Shown here in pieces: positions 35,097 through 44,330 of a stretch of 64,000 bases of DNA. The first letter of the stretch is position 1. Each line of letters begins with the position of its first letter. This DNA is from Kordiimonadaceae bacterium. Lineage in GTDB: Bacteria > Pseudomonadota > Alphaproteobacteria > Sphingomonadales > Emcibacteraceae. The position numbers and the translations under genes were made by a program. The notes under the pieces were generated by a model. That model was not told the DNA's origin. It was given only the letters and a program-made list of their open reading frames with translations, and made no database searches. The stretch lies in assembly GCA_024236295.1 (NCBI GenBank), contig JACKKT010000008.1, positions 1-64,000 of the forward strand. The letters run 5' to 3'.

Positions 35097-35441
35097 CTAG
35101 CCCTCCAGCAAACTTGATGCATCCTGACCGGTTTTGCCATCGAGATAATAGGTCACAACAACGCCTTTTGCCGTTAGAATTTCAATCTGGTAGATAAGTA
35201 CACCATCATAATTAAGTAGCTCAACTTCAAGCATCCGGTCCTCTTTTTCCTTGTGGATAAATGATATAATTTGCTCAAGGCTCAAAATATCACCGCTTTT
35301 TAATATTTCTGCCAGCTCTTCCCTTGATAAATGATTGGATTCATATTGTTCCTCTTGTGCAAAAGAGAATGATACCCAACATGAAAAGCAAAAAGTTGCA
35401 AAAGTCAAAAATGCAATTTGAATTAAATTACTTCGTATCAT
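35097..35441 (-). CDS. PepSY-domain periplasmic protein
   Basis: About 114 residues from the ATG at 35441: a signal peptide (MIRSNLIQIAF..SFSFA) followed by a PepSY-like domain with LEVELLNYDGVLIYQIEIL and VVVTYYLDGKTGQ. Small PepSY proteins of this kind are often encoded beside two-component systems and are thought to modulate sensors or proteases in the periplasm. It overlaps the upstream DUF3240 gene by 14 bases and abuts the response regulator gene, so it is part of the same operon. An ATG seven codons upstream (35462) is also possible. Confidence 0.82.
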   Translation of the reverse strand: MIRSNLIQIAFLTFATFCFSCWVSFSFAQEEQYESNHLSREELAEILKSGDILSLEQIISFIHKEKEDRMLEVELLNYDGVLIYQIEILTAKGVVVTYYLDGKTGQDASSLLEG

Positions 35442-35745
35442 AGGTAGATAAATTTCCCGCATCAATTAATGGTCTGATCATATAATGAATATCGGTGTTT
35501 GCAAAATCCTTCTTCAGCCGTGCCAATATATCATTTGCCTGTTCTTGCGTTACATGGCTTTGAAACATTTTTTTAGAGGATTTACCTGTCACTCGCTCCG
35601 ATAGCGACATTACACTCTCATGAGATCCATGTCCAAAGAGTGACAGACTGTTAAAACCATCAATCTCTTCCTGCTCTAAAAGCCAGTCAATGATCGTGTC
35701 TTCGATGGCATCCGGTACAATCAGTGAAAGCATGCATAGGTTCAT
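35428..35745 (-). CDS. DUF3240 family protein
   Basis: A 105-residue protein matching the DUF3240 pattern (MNLCMLSLIVPDAIEDTIIDWLLEQ.., FGHGSHESVMSLSERVTGKSSKKMFQ, FANTDIHYMIRPLIDAG). DUF3240 proteins have a PII-like ferredoxin fold and are typically encoded directly after CzcA/CusA-type pumps. The ATG overlaps the RND pump stop by four bases. Likely a small cytoplasmic regulator or metal-binding accessory of the pump. The molecular role is not established. Confidence 0.85.
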   Translation of the reverse strand: MNLCMLSLIVPDAIEDTIIDWLLEQEEIDGFNSLSLFGHGSHESVMSLSERVTGKSSKKMFQSHVTQEQANDILARLKKDFANTDIHYMIRPLIDAGNLSTYDTK

Positions 35746-38700
35746 GCGCTTTTCTCCTCGGTATAATTATGTCCCAGTCGGCTATATAAAATCGGCAACA
35801 GAACCAAAGTAAGTAAAGTTGAAGTAACCAACCCACCAATTACAACAATCGCTAGTGGCCGTTGAATCTCAGAGCCGGGCCCTGTCGCAAATAATAGTGG
35901 TACAAGACCAAATGCAGCAATACTGGCGGTCATAAGAACAGGTCTTAATCTTCTGATGGCTCCTTCCGTAATAACTTCTGCAATCGGTTTTCCCAGAGCA
36001 TATAGCTGATTAAAATAACTCACCATCACCACACCATTGAGTACGGCTATTCCAAGCAGGGCAATAAACCCGACCGAAGCCGGAACAGAAAGATATTCAC
36101 CGGATAGCCAAAGAGCGATAATTCCCCCGGTCATCGCAAAGGGAATATTGCTTAATACCAAAAGCGCCTGACGGATTGATTTAAAGGTAACGAACAAAAG
36201 CAGAAAAATAAGCCCAAGTGCAACCGGCACCACAATAGCAAGTCTTGCAGCAGCCCTTTGCTGGTTTTCAAACTGACCACCCCATTCAAGCGTATATCCG
36301 CTTGGAAGCTCGACATTAGCGGCCGTCAGTTCCTTTGCTTCATCCACAAATCCAACAAGATCACGATTTTCAACATTGGCAATGACCACCACCATACGGG
36401 AGCCTTTTTCACGCCTGATGGATACGGGACCTTCAACCCGTTCAATTTTGGCTACCATGGATAAAGGAACCCTCCGCCCTTCTGGCAAGGTAATTTGCAG
36501 ATTTTCAAAATCTGCCGGGGAATTTCTGACATCTTCCGCGCCTTTTATAATAAGTGGAGTACGACGCGCCCCTTCATAGACCAGTCCAACATTCAGGCCT
36601 TCGATCTGACTTCTGAGAAGTTCTGAAACCTCATTGACTGAAATTCCCAAACGCCCGGCGGCCATTGTATCAATCTGAAGTTTTAAATACTGCGCCCCTT
36701 CATTTGCAGGTTTATATACATTATCTGCCCCTTCAATATTCTTTAAAATATCAATTATTTTTGCACTGATGTTATTCAACTGGTTCTGATCCTCACCAAA
36801 TACTTTAATAGCTATATCCCCACGAACACCGGTAAGCATTTCAGAAACCCGCATTTCAATTGGTTGGGTAAAATTAAAGGCATTTCCAGGAATTTCTGCC
36901 AGAACAGTATTAATTTTATCAATTAGTTCTTCCTTGCTGTCCACTGTCCACTCATCACGGGGTTTCAGAACCAGAAAGCCATCCGTTTCATTAAGTCCCA
37001 TGGGGTCAAGCCCAATTTCATCAGAGCCAACCCGGGAAACCATGCTTTCAATTTCAGGGATATTATCCATTAAAATCTGCTGTATACGGGTATCTATTTC
37101 CATAGATGTCTCCAGCCCGATAGAAGGAAGCTTTTCTATCTGAATAATCATATCGCCTTCGTCCATTGTCGGCATAAAAGTTTTACCGACCTGAGTATAA
37201 ACAAAAAGGGCAACGGCAAGTAAAATTCCGGAGGAAATAAATATCTTTTTAGAATTTGCCAGTGACCAATTTAATAATGGCACATATTTTTTCTGCAAAA
37301 AGCTGACTAACCAGGTATCAGAATGTCTTATTTTCCTTGGCAAATATGAAGCCATCACCGGGATCACTGTCAACGACAATAATAGAGACGATGTAAGCGC
37401 AAATACAATCGTCAGTGCCACAGGTGAAAATAGTTTTCCTTCCAGTCCCTGCAAAGAGAGCAGTGGCAAGAACACAATAATAATAATCAGCATTCCCGAT
37501 GTAACCGGTAATGAAACTTCAGAAACAGCGCGGTAGATAAGATGCAGTCTCGGGTGCTTGTCCTTCTTATCGCCGGATAAATAGGTCACAATATTTTCAA
37601 CCACAACGACGGCGGCATCAACAAGAATTCCTATAGCGATGGCAAGGCCTCCGAGGCTCATCAGGTTGGCCGACATGGAAAATTCTTTCATCCAGATAAA
37701 GGTTGCCAAAGCTGCCAGCGGCAAAATAAGAGCAACTGTTAAAGCAACCCGGATATCCCCCAGATAAACAAGAAGAAGTACCAATACCAAAACGATAGCT
37801 TCACCAAGCGCTTTGGATACAGAGCCAATAGCTTTATCAATAAGCTTTCCCCGATCATAAAATACATTAATGGAAATTCCTTCAGGTAAACTTCTTTCAA
37901 TTTCGGCAAGCTTTTCATTAACGCCTTCAACTACTTCCTGCGCGTTGGCCCCGCGCAAACTAAGGATAAGCCCTTCGACCGCTTCACCCTGACCACGGGC
38001 AGTGACGCCGCCATAACGGGTAATGGAACCTACTTTGACGGTTGCAACATCTCCTACGCGAATTGGTTCCGTAAGACTTTGTCTGACGATAATATTTTCA
38101 ATATCAGCAACCCCGATTATGCTGCCACTGGTGCGCACAAGAAGAACTTCCTCTCCTTCGTTCAGACGACCCGCACCATCATTTTTATTGTTTTCCCGGA
38201 TTGCATTGATAACCTCGGATACAGTTATATTATATGCCATAAGGGCCGAATTATCTGGGGTAATTTCAAATGTTTTAACCAACCCGCCAAGGGCATTCAC
38301 GTCTGCAACACCAGAAACACCTCTTAATGCCGGTCTGATTACCCAGTCAAGCAGGGATCTTTTTTCCATCAGGCTCATGGAATCACCGTCTATGGTAAAC
38401 ATAAACATTTCACCAAGCGGAGTGGTCATTGGCGCAATACCGCCTGAAACACCAGCCGGCAGGTCCTCCATAATTGCGTTTAATCGTTCAGCTACCTGTT
38501 GGCGCGCCCAATAAATATCGGTGCCCTCCTCAAAATCGATCGTGATATCCGTTAAGGCATATTTTGAAATTGAACGCAGCATGCTCTGATTGGGAATTCC
38601 AAGCATTTCAACTTCAATAATTGCAGTAATACGCTGTTCAATTTCCTCTGGTGTCATCCCCGGTGCCTTAAGGATTATTTTCACCTGAGTTGATGATACA

Positions 38701-38822
38701 TCAGGAAAGGCATCTATTGGTGTTTCACCAAAAGAAACCCAACCACCCGCAATAACTAATACCGCTAGTAGAAGAATAATCAGCCTTTGGGTGAGCGAAA
38801 ATTGGATAAGTTTATCAAGCAT
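35742..38822 (-). CDS. CusA/CzcA-family heavy-metal efflux RND permease
   Basis: A 1026-residue inner-membrane proton antiporter of the heavy-metal RND family, with 12 expected helices in two repeated halves and two large periplasmic loops. The fourth helix reads LGGLAIAIGILVDAAVVVVEN, with a single Asp. This resembles the CusA (Cu/Ag) pattern rather than the DFG..VDG pattern of divalent-cation CzcA pumps. Later motifs include TFMPTMDEGDMIIQIEKLPSIG and GFIALLGIAVLNGVVMVSYFNQL. It works with the adaptor and channel encoded just upstream, overlapping the adaptor gene by one base. Metal specificity is inferred from the helix-4 pattern only. Confidence 0.93.
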   Translation of the reverse strand: MLDKLIQFSLTQRLIILLLAVLVIAGGWVSFGETPIDAFPDVSSTQVKIILKAPGMTPEEIEQRITAIIEVEMLGIPNQSMLRSISKYALTDITIDFEEGTDIYWARQQVAERLNAIMEDLPAGVSGGIAPMTTPLGEMFMFTIDGDSMSLMEKRSLLDWVIRPALRGVSGVADVNALGGLVKTFEITPDNSALMAYNITVSEVINAIRENNKNDGAGRLNEGEEVLLVRTSGSIIGVADIENIIVRQSLTEPIRVGDVATVKVGSITRYGGVTARGQGEAVEGLILSLRGANAQEVVEGVNEKLAEIERSLPEGISINVFYDRGKLIDKAIGSVSKALGEAIVLVLVLLLVYLGDIRVALTVALILPLAALATFIWMKEFSMSANLMSLGGLAIAIGILVDAAVVVVENIVTYLSGDKKDKHPRLHLIYRAVSEVSLPVTSGMLIIIIVFLPLLSLQGLEGKLFSPVALTIVFALTSSLLLSLTVIPVMASYLPRKIRHSDTWLVSFLQKKYVPLLNWSLANSKKIFISSGILLAVALFVYTQVGKTFMPTMDEGDMIIQIEKLPSIGLETSMEIDTRIQQILMDNIPEIESMVSRVGSDEIGLDPMGLNETDGFLVLKPRDEWTVDSKEELIDKINTVLAEIPGNAFNFTQPIEMRVSEMLTGVRGDIAIKVFGEDQNQLNNISAKIIDILKNIEGADNVYKPANEGAQYLKLQIDTMAAGRLGISVNEVSELLRSQIEGLNVGLVYEGARRTPLIIKGAEDVRNSPADFENLQITLPEGRRVPLSMVAKIERVEGPVSIRREKGSRMVVVIANVENRDLVGFVDEAKELTAANVELPSGYTLEWGGQFENQQRAAARLAIVVPVALGLIFLLLFVTFKSIRQALLVLSNIPFAMTGGIIALWLSGEYLSVPASVGFIALLGIAVLNGVVMVSYFNQLYALGKPIAEVITEGAIRRLRPVLMTASIAAFGLVPLLFATGPGSEIQRPLAIVVIGGLVTSTLLTLVLLPILYSRLGHNYTEEKSA

Positions 38823-39922
38823 TATTCTTCGCTCCCCAGCCCTTCAAGTATTCCTTTAAGAGTAACAAGGCCTTTGGTGGCAATCTGATCGTCCGGCTTT
38901 ATTTCCGCATCTATGACGAGTGAGGTGCCTTCATCAGCAATGATTATTGCCTTCTTTATTAAAAATCCATCCTGGTTTCTTACAAAGATACTTGCCTGGT
39001 CAGCGTTTCTGACCACGGCACCAGATGGAATTCTGAATAATTCCCCCCGATCATTTTTTTGTTCAAGTCTTGCTTTAACCAATTGCCCTGGGATAAAGTC
39101 TGATTGTCCAGGGGCAATCTCGCCTCTCACAATTATTCCCTGATCTTCTTCGTGAACCATTTTACCAATCGTTACGATCCTGCTGTCCACAGTTGAGCCA
39201 TCAATAGTAATACTGTTACCTTCCTGAATGGTTTCTCTCATGAATATAGGCACATGGATTTCAATCCAAAGCGGATCAACCTGACCCACTTCATAAATGG
39301 ACATATCCTCACTTATATGTTCACCTGTTCTGGCGTTTTGTTTAAGAACGACACCATTAAACGGTGCCCGAACAATCAGATTTTTCTGCATCTTCCTGCT
39401 GTCTTCCAATGCCTTTATATCAGCAGGATCAAGTCCGGAAAATTCAAGGGACTGCTGTGCCCGGAAAACAGATGCCTCTGCATCCTGAAAAGCGGCCTCT
39501 CCACTTAAATAACTTTTCTCTGAAATAATCCCTTCTTTAAAAAGCTCAATATTACGCTCATGGTTTCTGGACATTTGCAGTTTAGTAAATAAAGCGTCCA
39601 GATATACCTGTTGCGCATTCAAAAATTCCGGACTGGAAATTTCTGCCAGTTTCTGCCCTTTGAGAATGTGATCACCTTCAGCAACATAAAGAATATTCAC
39701 AAGCCCCGGTAACATGGGATTAAGTACCCTTATTTGCGCATTTGGGATTACCACTTGTGCTGGAAAAGCTGTGCTCCATACTGATGATATTTTTTCAACA
39801 TTTTGGGTCGCTATACCCATCTTATCCACTTGTGTCGCAGTGATTCTAATTTGCTCGTCCGAAGCAAAGGCGACGCTTTCCAATAAAAATAAACTGATCA
39901 GTGCCTTCATGATTATTTTCAT
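38822..39922 (-). CDS. RND efflux periplasmic adaptor (CusB/CzcB family)
   Basis: A 366-residue membrane fusion protein with a signal peptide (MKIIMKALISLFLLESVAFA). The lipoyl-like barrel halves are LPGLVNILYVAEGDHILKGQKLAEI and FNGVVLKQNARTGEHISEDMSIYEV, separated by a coiled-coil hairpin (residues about 105-165). A beta-barrel and membrane-proximal domain follow. It bridges the inner-membrane pump and the TolC-type channel. The N-terminal methionine-rich metal-binding segment of E. coli CusB is not evident. Overlaps the channel gene by four bases and the pump gene by one. Confidence 0.92.
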   Translation of the reverse strand: MKIIMKALISLFLLESVAFASDEQIRITATQVDKMGIATQNVEKISSVWSTAFPAQVVIPNAQIRVLNPMLPGLVNILYVAEGDHILKGQKLAEISSPEFLNAQQVYLDALFTKLQMSRNHERNIELFKEGIISEKSYLSGEAAFQDAEASVFRAQQSLEFSGLDPADIKALEDSRKMQKNLIVRAPFNGVVLKQNARTGEHISEDMSIYEVGQVDPLWIEIHVPIFMRETIQEGNSITIDGSTVDSRIVTIGKMVHEEDQGIIVRGEIAPGQSDFIPGQLVKARLEQKNDRGELFRIPSGAVVRNADQASIFVRNQDGFLIKKAIIIADEGTSLVIDAEIKPDDQIATKGLVTLKGILEGLGSEE

Positions 39923-41157
39923 GGCAATAATACTCCCTTAACCTGGTTATGCCGGGCTACAGCCCTCTTGCATTCGATGATAATTTTTTTATTTGCGGCT
40001 GCTGAGGAAAAATATTGTTCCTGTATTTTCAAAAAATCGAACAGATTTGTTTCCCCCATATCAAAAGCTTTCTGCCCAAGTCGCAGATTTTCTGTTGCCA
40101 TCTCAAAATGTGTGGCAGAAAGCGGCAACTCGGCCTCGCATACTTCCAGTTCATGTTCAGCTTCATGAAGGGCAAGTCTGTATTCCCTTTTAATCAGTTC
40201 TCGCTCACGTTCCATTTCTGCAAGAGCAAGCGCGGCTTCGGATCTCTTTGATTTCATATGAGCACCAGCTCCAAGTGGTACCAGGATTGAAACACCTATC
40301 GAATCTATATTCTGATCTGTGTAGGATGCCGTCTCTCTCTTCACACCGACAGATAATTTTGGTGCGCTGCTCCAGCTGTTTCTCTGTTCATTATAAGCAG
40401 CATCAAGGTAATCAACTTTTGCATTATAAAGTCTTAAGATCGGAGCATTTTCTTTATCTTCGCTATGATCAACTTCTTCCTCGAAAAATGCCGGATATTC
40501 ATTAAGGCCTGTTACGCTCTCATATCTTTTGCCCGCATGTATATATTCTGCCTGAGCTGTGATCAGCTCCATTTTGCGGGTCATTACTTCTTTTTTACTT
40601 AGAAGCTCATTTTGTCTTGGTAAATTACCTGCTTCAATCCTTTTTTGAATATCACGGTCCAGCCCTTCTGCGATTTTCAGATTTGCCTCGGCCTGCTCTA
40701 AAGCAGCGTTGGCAAGCTTGATTTCCCACAGTTGTTCGCGAACCTGACCAGTTACATTGAATAGTGCAAGATCCTCATAAGCCTTGGCCTCCTGGGCGGA
40801 CATACGGGCTTTCTGACGGCTTGCTGATTTTTGTCCTGGCATCCATAGCGGCATTTCAAGAGCACTTTCCCATTCACGCAATCCCTGATTGGACATAAAA
40901 TGGTCATTTTGCATTTTTAGTAAAATTTCCGGTGTGTCGGCAAAAAGACTTGATGCACGACTTCTTAAGGCGTCAGCATTTTCCTCTTTGGATTTCACCA
41001 CGCCCAGATCTGGTGATCTTGCCATGGCCGCATTCACCACATCATGAAGGGACAGTGTTTCACTCTCTATGATCTCAAATTCAGCGACTTCTGCTTGCTG
41101 TGCCATCAAAGTAAATGGCCAGATCACTAGCGTGAAAAAAATCACCCGGATAAGCAT
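39919..41157 (-). CDS. TolC-family outer-membrane efflux channel
   Basis: About 412 residues with a signal peptide (MLIRVIFFTLVIWPFTLMAQQ). Two long helical repeats typical of outer-membrane factors follow, starting SLHDVVNAAMARSPDLGVVKSKEENADALRSRASS (partial) and ending near FFSSAAANKKIIIECKRAVARHN. The start at 41157 is preferred over an ATG ten codons upstream because GGAG lies eight bases before it and it opens the signal peptide. First gene of the seven-gene operon channel-adaptor-pump-DUF3240-PepSY-regulator-kinase. Confidence 0.92.
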   Translation of the reverse strand: MLIRVIFFTLVIWPFTLMAQQAEVAEFEIIESETLSLHDVVNAAMARSPDLGVVKSKEENADALRSRASSLFADTPEILLKMQNDHFMSNQGLREWESALEMPLWMPGQKSASRQKARMSAQEAKAYEDLALFNVTGQVREQLWEIKLANAALEQAEANLKIAEGLDRDIQKRIEAGNLPRQNELLSKKEVMTRKMELITAQAEYIHAGKRYESVTGLNEYPAFFEEEVDHSEDKENAPILRLYNAKVDYLDAAYNEQRNSWSSAPKLSVGVKRETASYTDQNIDSIGVSILVPLGAGAHMKSKRSEAALALAEMERERELIKREYRLALHEAEHELEVCEAELPLSATHFEMATENLRLGQKAFDMGETNLFDFLKIQEQYFSSAAANKKIIIECKRAVARHNQVKGVLLP

Positions 41158-41333
41158 TTTAAACACTCCATAATTCAAATTAAACATTAAGTATCATCCG
41201 CAGCTTAAATGAACCTGAAAATGTGTCGTTTATTGCAAAAGTGTTGATGAGTATAAATTTTGGAAGATAAGTGGAATACAATCTAAATCAGAATTCGTTT
41301 TTATGATTTTTTTGTTTGCTAGAATGGAATTCT

Positions 41334-41347
41334 AATTGACGTCAATT
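41334..41347. promoter_or_regulatory. 14-bp palindrome upstream of norCB, candidate operator
   Basis: AATTGACGTCAATT is a perfect 14-bp palindrome centred about 94 bases upstream of the norC ATG, in the region divergent to the metal-efflux operon. NO reductase genes are usually controlled by NO sensors of the FNR/CRP type (TTGAT-N4-ATCAA) or by NsrR. This site has TTGAC/GTCAA half-sites with no spacer, so it does not match those consensus forms exactly. It may serve either divergent operon. Confidence 0.4.
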
Positions 41348-41434
41348 TCACGCCCTTAAAGCACCACCATATACTCCTAATGTGCAGTATAATTTAACAA
41401 TACATATAGGGATGTATAAACAGGGGTAGCGAAA

Positions 41435-41857
41435 ATGGATAAACCTCAACCATGGCGTCGTGTGCTGTTTTTGGCACTTTTTGTATCGTTCTTTTTCTAT
41501 TCTGCCAATATCTACACGTCCGGCACCGCACTGAATGGCGAAACGGCCGCTAGTAAAAATGTCCTGCATGGACAAAAATTATTTCGGGAAAATAACTGCT
41601 GGGCCTGCCATCAGATTTATGGACTAGGCGGCTATATGGGTCCTGACCTAACCAATGTTGTGGCAAATCCCGAGCTCGGGCCCGAATATGCACGCATGTT
41701 CATTGAAGAAGGCACTGACCGGATGCCAAACTTCGGATTTAACGAGCAGGAAGTTGATGATCTGATCGCCTATCTTAAGCACATCGGTGAGGGTGGTAAT
41801 TATAACCCCAAGAAAGGAGAGATAACCTGGTATGGAACAGTCAAATATGAACGTTAA
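41435..41857 (+). CDS. norC: Nitric oxide reductase cytochrome c subunit NorC
   Basis: A 140-residue membrane-anchored cytochrome c, the usual NorC size. One N-terminal helix (residues 9-28) precedes a single haem c motif CWACH at 55-59, within NNCWACHQIYGLGGYMGPDLTN, and a likely Met ligand in DRMPNFG. NorC takes electrons from periplasmic cytochromes and passes them to NorB. AGGGG lies just upstream of the ATG. The norB start lies inside its 3' end, so the two are translationally coupled. Confidence 0.95.
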   Translation: MDKPQPWRRVLFLALFVSFFFYSANIYTSGTALNGETAASKNVLHGQKLFRENNCWACHQIYGLGGYMGPDLTNVVANPELGPEYARMFIEEGTDRMPNFGFNEQEVDDLIAYLKHIGEGGNYNPKKGEITWYGTVKYER

Positions 41858-43196
41858 TAATCGCTCCGGCGTATGTTTTGTTATTCTCGGACTAATGTCT
41901 TTGGGTGGATGTGTACTTATGGGTGTGCTGGGGGCTTTTAAATATTTATACCCTGACACGTTAAGCGGCTTTGAATTTTACCAGTTACGGCCCATCCATG
42001 TCAGTCTGGCCGTTGCGTGGATTTTTCTTGCTGCTATTGGAGGTATTTATCATTATCTTCCAAAATACAGAGGCCTCAGTCTCGCCTGGCCAAAATCCAT
42101 ACCACTTCATTTCTGGGTTTTTGTGATCACCGGAATTGCAATCCTGACAGCCTATATTTTAGGGAAATTTGGCGGTCGTGAATATTGGGCTTATCCACCG
42201 GCATTATCAACACCCATTTTCGCCACATGGATAATGTTTGGCATTAACATTCTATTGACCATGAAAAAAGAAAAAGGCCCGTGGCCGGTATATTACTGGA
42301 TGTGGATGACCGGGATTATATTTTTTCTGATTACTTTTACTGAAGCCCATCTTTATCTCATTCCGTTTTTTAATGAAAATATTATCCGAGAAACTACCAT
42401 TCAGTGGAAATCCTATGGTGCGCTTGTCGGCTCCTGGAATATGCTGGTTTATGGCACAGCCATGTTTGTGATGGAATATATCAGCGGCGATAAGAAAATG
42501 GCTCATTCCAATGAAGCCTTCCTGCTTTATATCTTAAGTTTTGTAGCACTTATGGTTGGCTGGTCACACCACGTTTATGCAGTACCCTCGGCCTCGTGGA
42601 TCAGAATGCTTGGTTACGCCGTCAGCATGGCAGAACTTATTATTCTCGCTGACATTATCTGGAAATGGCGACAATCATTAACACCCGATCAGAAATTCAC
42701 CCATCGCCAGTCTTATCGTTTTATTTTTGCCGCCGACATCTGGGTATTCCTTAATCTCATTTTAGCGATCCTGATTTCAATACCGGCCTTCAATCTGTTT
42801 TCCCATGGGACACATATTACTGTTGCCCACGCCATGGGAACTACCATTGGCATTAATACAATGATCCTTATGGGCTCAGTATTTCTAATTGTCGAAGAGC
42901 TAAAGGGAGCAGAATTCAGTGGCTGGTCAAAAAAATGGGCATCAACGGGCTATTGGCTAAGCAATATTTCACTGGTTCTATTCTTAGGAGCCTTGATGGT
43001 AGCCGGTTCAATGGAAGCCTTTAAAGAATGGGACGATTTTTATGAACGCTCGGAAGCCATTGTTCCCATGCTTTTGATATTCTCTGTCTCAGGAATTGGG
43101 CTACTAGGTGGACTTTGGATGGTGGTGGTTGCTGCTTTAAATATGTTAAAACCAGCCAAACATCAAAATGAAACGGTAACAGTTACCGCAGAATAA
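41832..43196 (+). CDS. norB: Nitric oxide reductase catalytic subunit NorB
   Basis: A 454-residue membrane protein of the haem-copper oxidase superfamily with about 12 helices. His-rich segments include RPIHVSLAVAWIFLAAIGGIYHYLP, FTEAHLYLIPFFNE (with the conserved Glu), GWSHHVYAVP and HGTHITVAHAMGTTIGIN, which provide the haem and non-haem iron ligands. With NorC it reduces two NO to N2O at the inner membrane. GGAGAG precedes the ATG at 41832. The accessory genes norQ and norD, usually next to norCB, are absent here, and no nitrite reductase is seen. A detoxifying role is therefore as likely as full denitrification. Confidence 0.95.
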   Translation: MEQSNMNVNNRSGVCFVILGLMSLGGCVLMGVLGAFKYLYPDTLSGFEFYQLRPIHVSLAVAWIFLAAIGGIYHYLPKYRGLSLAWPKSIPLHFWVFVITGIAILTAYILGKFGGREYWAYPPALSTPIFATWIMFGINILLTMKKEKGPWPVYYWMWMTGIIFFLITFTEAHLYLIPFFNENIIRETTIQWKSYGALVGSWNMLVYGTAMFVMEYISGDKKMAHSNEAFLLYILSFVALMVGWSHHVYAVPSASWIRMLGYAVSMAELIILADIIWKWRQSLTPDQKFTHRQSYRFIFAADIWVFLNLILAILISIPAFNLFSHGTHITVAHAMGTTIGINTMILMGSVFLIVEELKGAEFSGWSKKWASTGYWLSNISLVLFLGALMVAGSMEAFKEWDDFYERSEAIVPMLLIFSVSGIGLLGGLWMVVVAALNMLKPAKHQNETVTVTAE

Positions 43197-43205
43197 AATA
43201 CACTT

Positions 43206-44240
43206 TTAAAAATGGATTACCGTGACCCCAGTCCCTTCAAAGCTGTCCATATTCATTAATGCATCAATTGATTGCTCCAATGAAATGGTTTGACCGATCA
43301 GCTTTTCCGGGGAAAGAGCACCTTTTTCAATCATACCAATGAGTTCCGGATAACGATATGCCTGTATACCATGGCTACCGATGATTTCCAGCTCATTTGC
43401 CACGACGATATCCATTGGAAGTCCCGGTTTGCTCTGATCCGCGACGAGAAGGCCAACCTGAATATGCTTACCTCGTTTCTTAAGCGACCTGATTGAATTT
43501 TCACAAGTGACCGGATTGCCAAGCGCATCAATGGAAATATGCGCACCGCGTTTTGAAATTTCGAATACTGCCTGCGGTACTTTTTCATGCAATCCGTTAA
43601 TAGTAAAATCCGCGCCTATAGTGCGGGCAAATTTCAATTTTTCATCATCAATATCAATGGCAATGACTATAGCACCATGGGCCTTTGCAATCATGATGGC
43701 TGAAAGCCCCACGCCGCCACAGCCATGAACAGCTACCCATTGGCCGCCTTCAACCTTACCCTGATCAACGACTGCCCTGTAAGACGTTACAAACCGGCAT
43801 CCCAGACTGGCCGCTGTAACAAAATCCATAGAATCCGGTAGCCTTACAAGATTAATATCAGCATAATGAATGCCGACATATTGAGCGAATGATCCCCAGT
43901 GGGTGAAGCCGGGCTGGAACTGATTATCACAGACCTGCTGATTGCCGGATTGACATTCAGGACAATGCCCGCATCCTCCTACAAAAGGAACCGTTACCCG
44001 GTCACCTGCTTTCCAGTTTTTGACATCTTTGCCGACCGCTTCAATTATACCGGCAAGTTCATGGCCCGGCACATGGGGTAACCTGATGTCAGGATCGTGA
44101 CCGATCCATCCATGCCAGTCGCTCCGGCAAAGCCCCGTTGACATAACCCTGACAACAACGCCATGATCAACCGGTACCGGGTCAGTTACCTGTTTAATCT
44201 CTGGCTTTTTGCCGAATTCCTCGAACAAAACGGCTTTCAT
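43206..44240 (-). CDS. Zinc-dependent alcohol dehydrogenase family protein
   Basis: A 344-residue medium-chain dehydrogenase. Catalytic zinc ligands are Cys38 (GLCRSDWH) and His60-Glu61 (PGHELAG). Structural zinc cysteines are at 90, 93, 96 and 104. The NAD(P) site is around VHGCGGVGLSAIMIAKAHG, residue 170. It oxidises an alcohol or reduces an aldehyde. GGAG precedes the ATG. It is last in the minus-strand series that includes aromatic-degradation genes, so an aromatic or ring-cleavage alcohol or aldehyde is a reasonable guess, but the substrate is not shown. It converges on norB with a nine-base gap. Confidence 0.9.
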   Translation of the reverse strand: MKAVLFEEFGKKPEIKQVTDPVPVDHGVVVRVMSTGLCRSDWHGWIGHDPDIRLPHVPGHELAGIIEAVGKDVKNWKAGDRVTVPFVGGCGHCPECQSGNQQVCDNQFQPGFTHWGSFAQYVGIHYADINLVRLPDSMDFVTAASLGCRFVTSYRAVVDQGKVEGGQWVAVHGCGGVGLSAIMIAKAHGAIVIAIDIDDEKLKFARTIGADFTINGLHEKVPQAVFEISKRGAHISIDALGNPVTCENSIRSLKKRGKHIQVGLLVADQSKPGLPMDIVVANELEIIGSHGIQAYRYPELIGMIEKGALSPEKLIGQTISLEQSIDALMNMDSFEGTGVTVIHF

Positions 44241-44330
44241 AAATCACTCCATCCATTTTAAGCGTTTAAAAAAACACAAAAATAAGAATGGAGCAATATG
44301 AATTCCGTAAAGTCCTGATGATAATATGGA

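Noticed and set aside
43170..43195. GGTAACAGTTACCG inverted repeat near the end of norB.
   Set aside because: It lies within coding sequence at the norB C-terminus and is not followed by a T-run; chance or weak structure is more likely than an operator.
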